DNA from: Capronia americana
Taxonomy: Eukaryota; Ascomycota; Eurotiomycetes; Chaetothyriales; Herpotrichiellaceae
Length of the DNA stretch: 64,000 nucleotides
Assembly (NCBI GenBank): GCA_016110215.1
Contig: JADWQD010000004.1
Location: forward strand, 1,054,001-1,118,000
Direction of reading: 5' to 3'
Positions 22,963-32,681 of the stretch are shown piece after piece; positions within the stretch are counted from its first letter, which is position 1, and every line of letters starts with the position of its first letter. Below the pieces are notes generated by a model that was given only the letters and a program-made list of their open reading frames with translations, made no database searches and was not told the origin of the DNA. The position numbers and the translations under genes were made by a program.

Positions 22963-23430
22963 ATGGATCAGTTCTGGTCCAAGATCAAGAGAGCAGGAGT
23001 ACTTACAAACCCACCCGGTGCTTCCTCCACCGCGACGGGGGCCGAGGCGCTTAACCTGGACTATCATCCACCAACACCTCCCTCCGCCTTGCCGGTAATA
23101 GCCGGGACCGACTCCGTCTGGACTGCGCACAGGTCAGTATAGGCTTGGAGGACGCCAGCAAGAATGAGAGGCAGGGCAACGAAGCAGCTCAGTGGCGTGC
23201 CGGTGACAAATGGGGGACCGAATGGCGATGCGGTGCAGGGGTTCGCCCTTCGCCGGGAGCAAATAGGGGTTGGAGAGTCGGTTCAGCCTTGGGGTTTGCC
23301 GGGCACAAATGCTTGGTTGGGCATCGAACAACGTACCATTGCGCTCCAGACGGGCAATTTGCACGGCACGGTCCCGCTCTATCTCGGCGAGACGGATTCT
23401 GGTGTTGGTGTCCAGCCTGTGTATCCGTGA
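22963..23430 (+). CDS. Candidate small protein, 141 residues (or 59 if unspliced)
   Basis: Not recognised. The ATG at 22963 opens a frame whose first 56 codons read like real protein: a basic helix (MDQFWSKIKRAGVLTNPPG), then a Pro-rich segment (DYHPPTPPSALPVIAGTDSV). Unspliced, it stops at 23142 after 59 residues. A GTCAGT donor at 23133 and an acceptor ending at 23174 (42 bp, short, no clear branch point) join it in phase to a Gly/Gln-rich open frame ending at 23430. The second exon lies antisense to the candidate minus-strand gene at 23189-23589, so both models are unlikely to be fully right. Confidence 0.28.
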
Positions 23431-23589
23431 GCATATGCATGTCGGTGGATGTGGGTTGACGTACCACAGGCTAAACCCCCAGCCGAGGCCCGTCACGGTG
23501 GGCACCAAAATTGACGTAAAGAATGTACTAAATTCTGGAGTGGTAAGATGTTCATAAATACCTTTTAACATGTTGACGAAGTACGCCAT
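23189..23589 (-). CDS. Candidate small single-pass membrane protein, 87 residues
   Basis: Not recognised. Three exons by hand: 23589-23465, 23416-23337 and 23247-23189, with introns of 48 and 89 bp; both donors read GTACGT and phases 2 and 1 agree. Exon 1 gives an N-terminal amphipathic stretch, then a hydrophobic segment (FTSILVPTVTGLGWGFSLW); exon 2 gives a charged helix (RIRLAEIERDRAVQIARLER) typical of a coiled coil next to a membrane. Exon 3 is short, His/Pro-rich and the least certain. The start is 2 bp beyond the stop of the open frame 24215-23592 on the same strand. Confidence 0.35.
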
Positions 23590-23591
23590 AT

Positions 23592-24215
23592 TCAAAAAAA
23601 ATTTATGAATCTTATCACTACTATGGAGAGGGTAAAAGGATGCGAGCGGAGCCAGACAGCGAGAATATACTCCCAGCAGCATTTTCCTAGGAAGGTGCAC
23701 CCATCACTTTCAGAGAAGGAACCCTCCTCAGTGTTGCGCAGGAGCGGTCGCCAGCTCCTCATCGAGCAAGAACACCTCAGATGTTGATGTCGGCAGCCGT
23801 TGGTCGGAACGACCATATCAGGACTATGTGTGCAAAGTTCTCCTGCCAATAAAGCAGGCACATAGCCAAGGAGTCTTCCTGCCGACCATATCAATGCCAC
23901 AACCACGACGTTGTTCCTACCGAACTTCACAGTCTTGCGGAAGGAGGATACTGCCGCAAAGTCAAGAAATTCGATACAGGCAAAGCTGAGATATCCACTG
24001 AGATGCGCATTAGCTGAGTCTTGACATGTCGGATGATTAGGGATGTAGAGGAAGAAAGACGTTAGGGCCCGGCTTGCGAGGGTGACATTCAGTTTCATGC
24101 GACGACAGCCAGGCCTGGTATCCAAATCATCGGTGGCTTGCAACCTGAACATGGGCCAAGCATGCAAATGGCGTATTTCACTATCTACCAGGGTCATGAT
24201 TGCCGACGGTCTCAT
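23592..24215 (-). CDS. Candidate hydrophobic protein, 207 residues
   Basis: Not recognised. Uninterrupted ATG-initiated frame, the longest open frame in this gene-poor stretch. Hydrophobic segments include LASRALTSFFLYIP, GYLSFACIEFLDFAAVSSF, a stretch with NNVVVVALIWSAGRLLGYVP, and a C-terminal YILAVWLRSHPFTLSIVVIR. The middle is Cys-rich (HQHLRCSCSMRSW, KCCW). It could be a membrane protein, a decayed gene with unrecognised introns, or chance. Same strand as, and immediately before, the candidate at 23589. Confidence 0.22.
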   Translation of the reverse strand: MRPSAIMTLVDSEIRHLHAWPMFRLQATDDLDTRPGCRRMKLNVTLASRALTSFFLYIPNHPTCQDSANAHLSGYLSFACIEFLDFAAVSSFRKTVKFGRNNVVVVALIWSAGRLLGYVPALLAGELCTHSPDMVVPTNGCRHQHLRCSCSMRSWRPLLRNTEEGSFSESDGCTFLGKCCWEYILAVWLRSHPFTLSIVVIRFINFF

Positions 24216-24709
24216 AAGGATCGTTCACCACAGTACATAGGTGATTTGCGAATTTACCACCTTGGACAAGGCTCCAGGAGGACAGAGCGAGTTGCAAAGC
24301 TGCTTGGCTGTAGGGCCTCGCGCGAATTTTGGCATGTGAACCAAGGCCGACACAGCCAAAGCCTTTCAGTAAGTAAAATAAAAGTGAGACCATGAATCGT
24401 CTGAATGCAATAGTAAGATTGTGTCATGATATCTGCCCTGGGAATCAACAATGCAATTTCTCCGCAATTTGTCGTTGGCTGCGAGGCTCCATCGGCTCCG
24501 AAATGTCCCAACCACACCTGTTCACTTTAGTTCTTTGGCACGAGACACCACGATTCCATCTTCACAGGTCATTCCTCGAGCGATGAACTACAGCATCCAA
24601 CCGCATATACTCCTATGATACTACCATAGGCCTCCTGACCTCAATGCGCCGCGAATCCGTTCAAGCCGGCCTTTGACATCGCATCCACACCCTCACCACC
24701 TGCGTCAGT
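24216..24709. other. Upstream region of RBD2
   Basis: About 490 bp with no gene recognised; the pyrimidine-rich final 100 bp is probably the RBD2 promoter and leader. Confidence 0.5.
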
Positions 24710-25809
24710 ATGACAGCACCAGCTCGACCAGCACCTGTGCCTCGAATATCGACCAACAGCCTCCCGATACCAACCCGTCTGATTCAGCCCTCGCGGATCC
24801 GCTCCTATATCTTCCGCCTCCCGCTCTTCACGCGTCTGATCCTTCTTGCGATAATAGCATTCTGGCTCCTGGAACTGCAGACAGTCTGGAGCGTGACAAA
24901 ATGGGGCTGGCTGGAGCCTAAAGAGGTCAACTTTGGCAGTCTTTACAGGCTAAACACGTTTGTCCTGATACATACAGGGTTCTGGCACATGTTGTTTAAC
25001 ACAGTGTGCCTGGTACCGTTGATGGAGAGGTTCGAGGCGGAGTTTGGGACCTTGACCAGCATTGCACTGTTCATGGGCCGTGAGTCAGACAAGGGGCGAG
25101 AGGACAGGGAAGACTTGCTAATTTATCACAGCGTTGGGCCAAATCCCTGCAGTCATTTACCTAGTACTGGACGGCGTTATTCTGAGGGATAATACACCCG
25201 TGCTTGGGGCCAGGTAAGTTGCGTCAGGCTGGAGGCGCAACGAAAGGCGCATGTCGCTGACATGCCGGGCAGTATCTGGGTGTTTCTGCTCCTAGCCTCT
25301 GAAGCTATCAAGACGTACAAGGCGAATCCGCACTTGGAGTACGTCTCCCAATGGGCCTTGCCGATTTTACAGGTTACTGACACAAGGGGAACAGAATCGG
25401 TGGTCAAAAGATTCCGACATGGATATCGCCTCTGGCGATTCTCGTGGTTACATCTATACTCATACCTGGAGCATCCTTCTTGGGGCATTTGAGCGGCTGT
25501 ATCACCGGCTATCTTTGTATGTGGAATTATTTCCGGTTCCCTCCCGTGCTTGTCATCGCGACTAATACTGGTATAGGGGGCTTGGGGTATATCCGCTTCC
25601 TCGCACCTCCGGAGAAAGTCCTTCGCTGGATCGAAGGCAAACTCAACCTTCTTGGGCGACTCCCACATTACGTGTCGGTGGACCAAAAGACTTATGGTCG
25701 CTATGGCGTCCTTCCCACGAGTTCAGCAACTGACCCGGAAGTACACATGAGCCCAATTGGGCTTGGGTGGATGGGAACAAATGGTGGTGGTCAAAGGCTC
25801 GGACCTTGA
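24710..25809 (+). CDS. RBD2: Rhomboid-family intramembrane serine protease RBD2
   Basis: Membrane protease of the Golgi/endosomal system. Five exons: 24710-25079, 25132-25213, 25273-25338, 25395-25516 and 25577-25809, with introns of 52, 59, 56 and 60 bp; 290 residues. Rhomboid hallmarks: TM1 near 38-56; the L1 region; H93-x3-N97 (FWHMLFN); the catalytic Ser151 in GAS at the start of TM4 (VLGASIWVF); and His204 (GHLSGCITGY) in TM6. The Ser151/His204 pair is intact, so an active protease is expected. The Ser151 codon is split AG|T by intron 2, and the fourth intron is a multiple of three without a stop. The C-terminal tail after residue about 245 is cytosolic and Gly-rich. GAA1 follows on the same strand 330 bp downstream. 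Confidence 0.9.
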
Positions 25810-26139
25810 AGAGCGTCGGCATTATGATGACTACGAGCGCGCAGCAACGTATAGCTTCCTGATGCGATGCCTTTTCCAGCGACATGTCGAAAACCAGGCC
25901 GAGCCCAGGTCCGTCTGAATAGCGCAAGACAACTCTTCTTTAGACATGCTGGGTGTAGATTAATGATATGATGAGCGAATCTCGTCTGCTGTAGAAGTAT
26001 CATTCAGGGGCCTGAGCAATTTGGGCGGGTAATTTTCGGGCCTTAACCAAAGTACAGATTCCCTCTTGAACCACATTTCAACGAGCAATGTTGTAGGGTC
26101 GCCTTGCAGTGAAGCTGTGATGAGCAGAGCGAGGCAAAG
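25810..26139. other. Intergenic region RBD2-GAA1
   Basis: 330 bp, no gene; holds the RBD2 3' end and GAA1 promoter. Confidence 0.5.
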
Positions 26140-28229
26140 ATGGGATTGATACGTAAGCCACTCGAGACAGCGCTTTTGTGCCTTAGATGTCTTGTGTCTA
26201 AAGGATCGCAGGGAACCTCATCTCGACCCTCCGCAAGGACGACCCGCGACTACTTCGAATCCCGCCGTACGTGTCCCTCCTCTGCATACTCGTGGGAGTC
26301 GCGTATATTCTGCCTCTGCCGTTACAAGAATATTCGAGGCAAACCTACATTTCGGAAAACGCGCTGTTGCCGGGTCAAGTCCACACCTACTTTGGCGGGA
26401 GCGAACAAAATGTCTTCCGAGCATATCGACACGAACTGGCAACAACACAGAGCCCTGACCTGACCGCCGACGCCAATTCGACGTTGGCTATTGAAAAGCT
26501 GAGGGAGGCAGGAGACAGGAGGAGTGACAAGATAGAAGAGCTGTTCCGCAATGCGGGCCTAAAGACTGCGAGACAACGGTACTCGTACACCACACCTGGC
26601 GTCACCCATGAAGGAGAAAACGTCTATGCCGTCCTTCATGCTCCAAGAGGAGACGGCACTGAGGCCATCGTACTACTTGCACCCTTGAGAAATATTGACG
26701 GCGTGACCAACGTTAATGGAGTCCCACTCCTCATCTCTCTTTCAAGGTACTTCAAGCGTTGGTCACTGTGGTCCAAGGACATTATATTTCTGGTCACTCC
26801 TGATAGTATTACTGGACCACAAGCGTGGATTGATGCCTACCATTCGACTCACGACCCAGAAAAAGTCCAAGACTTGTCGTTGAAGTCCGGAGCCCTGCAG
26901 GGTGCCGTCTGCATTGATTATCCTTTCGAGCATCGTTTCGAGAACCTACACGTGTCATACGACGGAATCAACGGCGCGTTGCCCAATCTCGATCTCTTCA
27001 ATACAGCCGTGTCTATCGCCTCAGGACAGATGGGTATCAGCACGTCTATTCAACATCAACATGCGTGGAGCAAGCATGAGCAGTACAACTCCTACCCTGT
27101 CCGTCTCCAGACGCTCCTTCGTGGCATGTCTTCCCAGGCCCTGGGCCATGCCACCGGTGCTCACAGTAGCTTCATGTCATATCATATTGATGCCATCACA
27201 CTGACAGCCACGAAAGAAGGCTGGCAAGACGAGATGGCCTTCGGGAGGACGATCGAGAGCATTTGCCGAAGTCTAAACAACCTGCTCGAGAAACTGCATC
27301 AGAGTTTTTTCTTCTATCTTTTGATGCAGTCAAATCGATTTGTCAGTATTGGCACTTACCTCCCTGGCGCCATGATTGTTGCCGCTGGATATACCATCAT
27401 GGCTATCTACCTCTGGGTCCTGAGTGGCTATCAGCTTGTCGAGAAGAAAGCAGAGACCACAAATGCGAAAGCCGCAAATGGGCCGACCGAGAAATCGAAT
27501 ACAACAGGACAGCCACCTGGAATTTCGATTACCAAGGTCGAATTCAAACCTGTCGACAGGGCACTCATTCTCCCGATCGCGCTTGTGACAGCTGTTCACC
27601 TGGCCTCTCTCATACCTCTATATTTGCTCAACTCGCTGAGTTTGAAAGCCATGCCGTCGACATTCTTCCTGCTAACACTCACCTTACTCGTCCTTCCGGT
27701 AATCCTAGCCTCCGCGCTCGCCGAAATGCCCAACAATACCACCTTACCCGCCTTGTCTGCACCAACAGCCGAGCAATACATCCTCGTCAAGTCTTTGAGT
27801 TTACTGGTACTGGGCCTCTTCTTGACCGTCCTGGCAACACTGAACTTCAGTCTCAGCATGTTCCTTGGCATTATCTGCACACCTCTGGCATTTGTAGACA
27901 GAATGCCCTCAAGCCCTGGACTAGCATTCCTCCAGTACCTCATTCTGGTTATCATGAGCCCAATGGGTGCAGCTGCCGGCTTGGGTGGATATGGCATGGC
28001 CGTCGGCAAAGATGACATGATTGTGGACTGGCTCCAGCGGCTCGCATTTGGATGGAATGTATGGGGTAGTTGGGGGGTACCTATTGGTGTTTTATGCATT
28101 TGGTTACCAGCTTGGGTAGTGGGTGCGACTTTGGTGGCAAGTTCGTGGTTCAGCACCACCAAGAGAACAGACCAGGCAGCTGTTAAGGAGACAGCCACCC
28201 GGAAGGAAGCCCTGACGAAGAGAAGATAG
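26140..28229 (+). CDS. GAA1: GPI transamidase subunit GAA1 (GPAA1)
   Basis: ER membrane subunit of the GPI transamidase complex, which attaches GPI anchors to proteins; Gaa1 has an M28-peptidase-like lumenal domain. A very short first exon (26140-26152, 13 nt) is joined over a 59 bp intron to 26212-28229; 676 residues. The junction yields the conserved N-terminus MGLIRNLISTLRKDDPRLLR, a helix at about 24-42, then the family signature EYSRQTYISENALLPGQ at about 44-60. The lumenal domain runs to about 360, followed by several C-terminal helices (for example YLPGAMIVAAGYTIMAIYLW) and a Lys-rich tail. Without the tiny exon no suitable ATG opens the conserved N-terminus, so this small exon is well supported. 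Confidence 0.92.
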
Positions 28230-29267
28230 AATCACGAGTCTCAATGAAAGTCGAGGTCTTTTCCATGACAACCCTGCCTGCCCTTGCTATAAATGGCCGT
28301 TCCCACACCGACCCTCAACGCCACGCAGCCTCGTGACCACCACTGCCTCACCTCGCCGCCAAGCGATTTACCATTCCCATCCACGCACAGCGACCTCCAG
28401 CCCCGACTGAGTGCAAATTTCCCGATGCAAAAAGTCCCCAAAAAAATGTAACAATGGGTAGCCGAAGCCCTGCCTTCCCCTCGACATCCACGAGCTCCTA
28501 CACATTTTTGCCAACATATAACCACTATGGTCCTGTACAAGGTCATGAGATCAACCGAATTAGGAGGATCGCAATGAGAGCCTCTACGTTTCACCAATGC
28601 TTGTACATCCACTCCTGGCTGCGAATTAGGGAGATGTCAGTCAAGAGTACGGCCGGATTCCGACACCCATTGTCAGGAAACATTCGGCGCACTCGAAATA
28701 TATACTAATTTGTCGGTTGGGATTTTCCTTTTCCCGGCCCGAAGAGTGAAGAGTGAGCAGTCAAGTGAAGTGAATTGAAGTGAAGTGAATGAAGTGTGGC
28801 TGGGAGGGAGGGACAGGCGGATTGGCGCTTCACGATCAAAAGTGAAGCGAGGTGAAAAGAGGACTTTTTCCTGGTGATTTGCTTTGAGATCTCAAATTGG
28901 GCTACAGTAACGACCATGGGAGCTGCAACGGTGGTTTGAAGCATCGCTCTTGGGCCCTCGGCTCGATAAGTTCGATTTGAACTGATCAACTCTATCCTCG
29001 GGAATAAGCAACGTCGATGTATGCAAATCACAAAGGAAATTACGGTTAGAGAAAAGGCGGGGAACTTCGGCCTCCGCATTTGTATGCGGTATGCCGTGGA
29101 TTCGTAGGACCCAGAGACCCGAGGAGTCATGACCCGAGCATAAATACGAGTAGAGAATGTACTGAATACACTGGACAGTGCTACTGCTTGCTGTATACAT
29201 AGGTACACACCTAACCGCCTCCCCAGCATACGCACTGTACCGGTCCGTGATCGTTCCTCATCGAGCA
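28230..29267. other. Intergenic region GAA1 to GFA-domain gene
   Basis: About 1 kb. Holds a degenerate GAAGTGAA-type repeat tract at roughly 28745-28800 and a possible TATA-like CATAAATA near 29139. A 193-codon minus-strand open frame (28705-29286) has no domain character and is not called. Confidence 0.55.
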
Positions 29268-29747
29268 ATGTCCCCCAAGGAATCAATTGACAACGGCCAC
29301 TGTCTTTGCCGCGCCGTGACGTTCACCGTGACGGGCGCCCCAATCTACAACGTAGTATGCCACTGTGAGAACTGCAAACGACAGGGCGGGAGCACGTTGC
29401 ACTGCGCCAGCATCTTCCCCCGCAAGCAATACACCCTCGGCGCGGGCTGCGAGCGGTACATCACCACGTACACGGACCGGGACACACAGAGCGGCCAGCC
29501 GCTGTACCGCGCGTTCTGCAGCGTGTGCGGGAGTAAAGTGTCCGCGAAGACTCCGCTGAACGAGCACATCATCTCGATCCCGGCCGGGGTTTTGGGACGC
29601 GCGGGCCGGGATTGGGCGCCGAGTAAGGAGCAGTTCTGCGCGGACAGGTGCGGATGGGTGCCTGAGTTTGGGGCCATAGTCGCGGATAGCGACAGATTTG
29701 CGAAGGGCCCGACTGGGGATGCAGTGCAGAGGGCGGCGAAGTTGTGA
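29268..29747 (+). CDS. GFA/CENP-V domain zinc protein
   Basis: Single-exon, 159 residues, matching the usual length of the GFA (glutathione-dependent formaldehyde-activating-like, Mss4-fold) family. Zinc-site motifs are in order: GHCLC near residue 11, VCHCENCKRQGGS near 33-45, and FCSVCGSKV near 85. In this family these cysteines bind structural and catalytic zinc; substrates of most fungal members are unknown, and the original formaldehyde-activating role is doubtful for distant homologues. The frame continues upstream without ATG, so 29268 is the natural start. It converges on the ketopantoate reductase-like gene, with 177 bp between stop codons. Confidence 0.88.
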   Translation: MSPKESIDNGHCLCRAVTFTVTGAPIYNVVCHCENCKRQGGSTLHCASIFPRKQYTLGAGCERYITTYTDRDTQSGQPLYRAFCSVCGSKVSAKTPLNEHIISIPAGVLGRAGRDWAPSKEQFCADRCGWVPEFGAIVADSDRFAKGPTGDAVQRAAKL

Positions 29748-29924
29748 TGGCGCAGAGCGGGTTGGAATCCTAGCCGGGAATTGCCACGGCCGTCGCGTGT
29801 CTACAGAGGTACTGGCCATATAAGCGGGACGAGAATGCCCTACGAAGGTGCGAGGTATCTGCTGCTACTCGGTGGGGGTGAAACGAGACGAGACGAGACG
29901 AAGCGACGCTCCGCATTCTGTAGC

Positions 29925-30968
29925 TCAGAGTCTACTTCTATTCTTGGCCACTGCGGTCCTCTCCTTCTCGGCCTCGCGATTCCGCTCCGCCATCTTCAAC
30001 AGCGCGTACAGGGTTTGCAGCCGGGGCATCTCGAACCCCTTCTCCCTTGCGATCCTCATCGGATTGCCTAATATGACTTCTAACTCCATGGCTTTGCCTC
30101 CTTCCCAATCCAGCAGCATACTCGGCTTACTCCCGCTGGAGTTCTTCCTCGTGGACTTGAGGATCTGCTCCGAGGTAGCGAAACTGGCGGGGAAAGGCAC
30201 GCCGACGATCTTGGGCGCCGTGGTGAGGACCTCGTCCATGACACCACGAAGGTGCAGCGCCAGTTCGGAGTCGTTGGACATAGCTTCGTTGGTGGACCCG
30301 CCCGAGAGCACGGCCGAGGGGTTCATCGCGGCGTTGATGGCGATCTTGTGCCATCGGACGAGCTGCAGTTTCTCGTGCGTGTCGGCTATCGCGTCCTTGA
30401 TGCCTCCTCTGGTCAAGAATTGAACGAAAGCCGTGTTCCGGGTCGTGGCTTTGGATTGCACCTCTGCGGATGTTGGCGGTGATTGTGTAAAGTATGGCCC
30501 GACGTTGATTCGTGTCCAGCGGTTGTGTTTTATGTGGCCATTGGAGGGTTGGGCGCAGGAGGCAATGGTCACGGCACTCAGGATCGTCGCATCTGGAAAG
30601 CGGGAGGCGTAGGGTTGTTCGACGCCCAGGCCGTTTTGGATCAATACGATCGCCGTCCTCGCGGGCGTGATGAGGCCCTCCAGCAGCTTAGAGTCATCGG
30701 AGATGTTGGGCAGGGCTTTTGTGCTGACGACCACGTAATCCCATTTGACGTTGCTTTTAACGGCGGATGAGGGTGAGTCGAAGACCCGCGTTGGTGTCCA
30801 GTTGTAGTCTCCATATTGCGGGGAGGTTATCTGGAAGCCGCTTTCCTTGACAGCTTTGTAGTTTGAGCGGCATACTACTGAGACATTGACGTATGGGTTG
30901 AGAGCTACTCGAGAGGCGTAGAATGCCCCGATGGCGCCGGCGCCGAAGAAGAGAACCTCAAGAGGCAT
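29925..30968 (-). CDS. 2-dehydropantoate 2-reductase-like protein (ApbA/PanE family)
   Basis: NADPH-dependent oxidoreductase family that reduces ketopantoate to pantoate in pantothenate/CoA synthesis; many fungal paralogues have other or unknown substrates. Single exon, 347 residues from the ATG at 30968. The Rossmann motif GAGAIG sits at residues 9-14 right after the start (MPLEVLFFGAGAIG), the middle has the family signature DYVVVSTKALP and IVLIQNGLGVE, and the C-terminal domain has the catalytic-lysine context KIAINAAMNPSAVL. The frame is open 70 codons further upstream but without an ATG. Divergent from the chitinase gene over 423 bp. Confidence 0.87.
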   Translation of the reverse strand: MPLEVLFFGAGAIGAFYASRVALNPYVNVSVVCRSNYKAVKESGFQITSPQYGDYNWTPTRVFDSPSSAVKSNVKWDYVVVSTKALPNISDDSKLLEGLITPARTAIVLIQNGLGVEQPYASRFPDATILSAVTIASCAQPSNGHIKHNRWTRINVGPYFTQSPPTSAEVQSKATTRNTAFVQFLTRGGIKDAIADTHEKLQLVRWHKIAINAAMNPSAVLSGGSTNEAMSNDSELALHLRGVMDEVLTTAPKIVGVPFPASFATSEQILKSTRKNSSGSKPSMLLDWEGGKAMELEVILGNPMRIAREKGFEMPRLQTLYALLKMAERNREAEKERTAVAKNRSRL

Positions 30969-31391
30969 GTCTACAGGCTGGACAGAAATTGAAGGATTTG
31001 GGAGAAATCCAGTCCCCAGAGAAGTCCTTGAGAAGAAGTGCGAACTTGTCGCGAGATTCGAGCACTTGATATGCGATGGAAGCCGAGGTGATGTCGCTTC
31101 ATCATTTTGCCGATGGAGGATGACGGATGGGCGCTTCACCAGCCACGTTCCTTGCCAACCGCCACATCGCACAGCCACCCAGCGCTAGACTCTAAAGCCT
31201 AGAATTCCCCGCTGTACAGCCTCGTTCTCTGTGTGTTTACACCGTGAGCACCACAGGCAGACGTGTTCTTGAGACAAACTGCTGGAGACCCCATAAGACT
31301 CGTCACTCAGCCCCAGCTTAGGTTGAAGGTGGCTCTGCGTTTGGGCCCAGATTGTGACGGCCGATATATTTATTGACGTTTTTGACAGAGC
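30969..31391. promoter_or_regulatory. Divergent promoter region, ketopantoate reductase / chitinase
   Basis: 423 bp between two divergent starts. A TATA-like GATATATTTATT lies at about 31363-31374 on the chitinase side, only 18-29 bp before the first chitinase ATG. A shared regulatory role is inferred from the arrangement. Confidence 0.5.
31363..31374 (+). promoter_or_regulatory. TATA-like element before the chitinase gene
   Basis: GATATATTTATT. At usual fungal TATA-to-start distances transcription would begin around 31395-31430, past the first ATG at 31392. Confidence 0.4.
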
Positions 31392-32681
31392 ATGCTTTTT
31401 CTTCTGGCCCTCCTGTTCACCTTTCTCTCCTGCTTGAATCGATCTTTTGCACAGTTCATCCCTCAGTACAGCCCCAATCAGCTTGATTTCACAATGGCAG
31501 GCGGTCACGGTATCCGATCCGTCGTCTACTATGTCAACTGGGCACCGTATGGAAGAAATCATCATCCTCAAGATCTCCCTGCTGAGAATCTCACACATGT
31601 TCTCTATGCTTTTGCCAATGTCAGACCCGACAGTGGCGAAGTGTACCTGACGGATCCATGGTCAGATACCGATAAGCATTACGATGGTGACAGCTGGAAT
31701 GACGTCGGAACAAACGTCTACGGCTGTGTCAAGCAATTGTTTCTCCAGAAGAAGAAGAACCGGAATCTGAAGGTCCTGTTGAGTATTGGTGGCTGGACGT
31801 ACTCTTCGAACTTTGCTCAACCAGCCAGTACGCCCAGTGGGAGGAAATTATTTGCGGAGAGCGCTGTCAAGCTGCTTGAAGACCTGGGCTTTGACGGCCT
31901 TGATGTTGACTGGGAGTATCCCAAAAACGCAAACGAGGCCGAAGACTTTGTCAAACTGCTCCAAGAAACGCGACGAGCTCTTGATGAGGCGGCTGCCAAA
32001 CGCCATCACACCAAGTTCTATTTGACGGTGGCTTGCCCGGCGGGGCCGTCAAATTTCGAAAAGCTGAAGATTACGGAAATGGATCGACTTCTCGACTTTT
32101 GGAACCTGATGGCATATGACTATGCGGGTTCCTGGGATCAACGAGCCGGTCATCAAGCGAACCTGTTCCCTTCCAGATCCCACCCTCAATGCACCCCGTT
32201 CAGCACTGTTGCGGCAGTCGAGCACTATACCCGGCAAGGTGTGCATCCCTCGAAGATCGTTCTGGGTATGCCACTGTATGGTCGAGCTTTCACGTCAACC
32301 TCGGGCCCTGGACACTCGTACAGTGGCGTTGGCGAGGGCAGCTGGGAACAAGGTGTTTGGGATTATAAAGCACTCCCGAAGCCCGGTGCCAGTGAGCACC
32401 ACGACGGTGAAGTCGGAGCCAGCTGGAGCTTCTGCCCATCGTCGAAGACAATGATCAGTTATGACACTCCTGACCTGGTGGCCCAGAAGGCGCAGTTTGT
32501 TCGAGACTACGGCCTCGGTGGAGGGATGTGGTGGGAATCATCGGCAGACAAACCTGTCGGTGGTGGTAGCCTTATTGAAACCTTTGTGAAGAGTTGTGGA
32601 CAAACCCGACTGGAAGAGGTCCAGAATTGCTTGGAATATCCCGAGAGCAAGTATGACAATCTCCGGAACAAGCTAGAATGA
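31392..32681 (+). CDS. GH18 chitinase (fungal class V)
   Basis: Endochitinase hydrolysing beta-1,4-linked GlcNAc with a TIM-barrel catalytic domain. Single exon, 429 residues from the ATG at 31392. The catalytic motif FDGLDVDWEYP (DxxDxDxE) is complete with the general acid at Glu175; SIGGWTYSSNF and the MAYDYAGSWDQ substrate-assisted segment are also present, as is the C-terminal GGGMWWESSADK. No carbohydrate-binding module. The first 21 residues (LLALLFTFLSCLNRSFA) resemble a secretion signal, but an alternative start at 31494 (MAGGHGIRSVVYYVNW) gives the signal-less 395-residue form typical of many class V chitinases. A TATA-like element at about 31363 would put transcription starts near or after 31392 and so favours the shorter form. 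Confidence 0.9.
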   Translation: MLFLLALLFTFLSCLNRSFAQFIPQYSPNQLDFTMAGGHGIRSVVYYVNWAPYGRNHHPQDLPAENLTHVLYAFANVRPDSGEVYLTDPWSDTDKHYDGDSWNDVGTNVYGCVKQLFLQKKKNRNLKVLLSIGGWTYSSNFAQPASTPSGRKLFAESAVKLLEDLGFDGLDVDWEYPKNANEAEDFVKLLQETRRALDEAAAKRHHTKFYLTVACPAGPSNFEKLKITEMDRLLDFWNLMAYDYAGSWDQRAGHQANLFPSRSHPQCTPFSTVAAVEHYTRQGVHPSKIVLGMPLYGRAFTSTSGPGHSYSGVGEGSWEQGVWDYKALPKPGASEHHDGEVGASWSFCPSSKTMISYDTPDLVAQKAQFVRDYGLGGGMWWESSADKPVGGGSLIETFVKSCGQTRLEEVQNCLEYPESKYDNLRNKLE

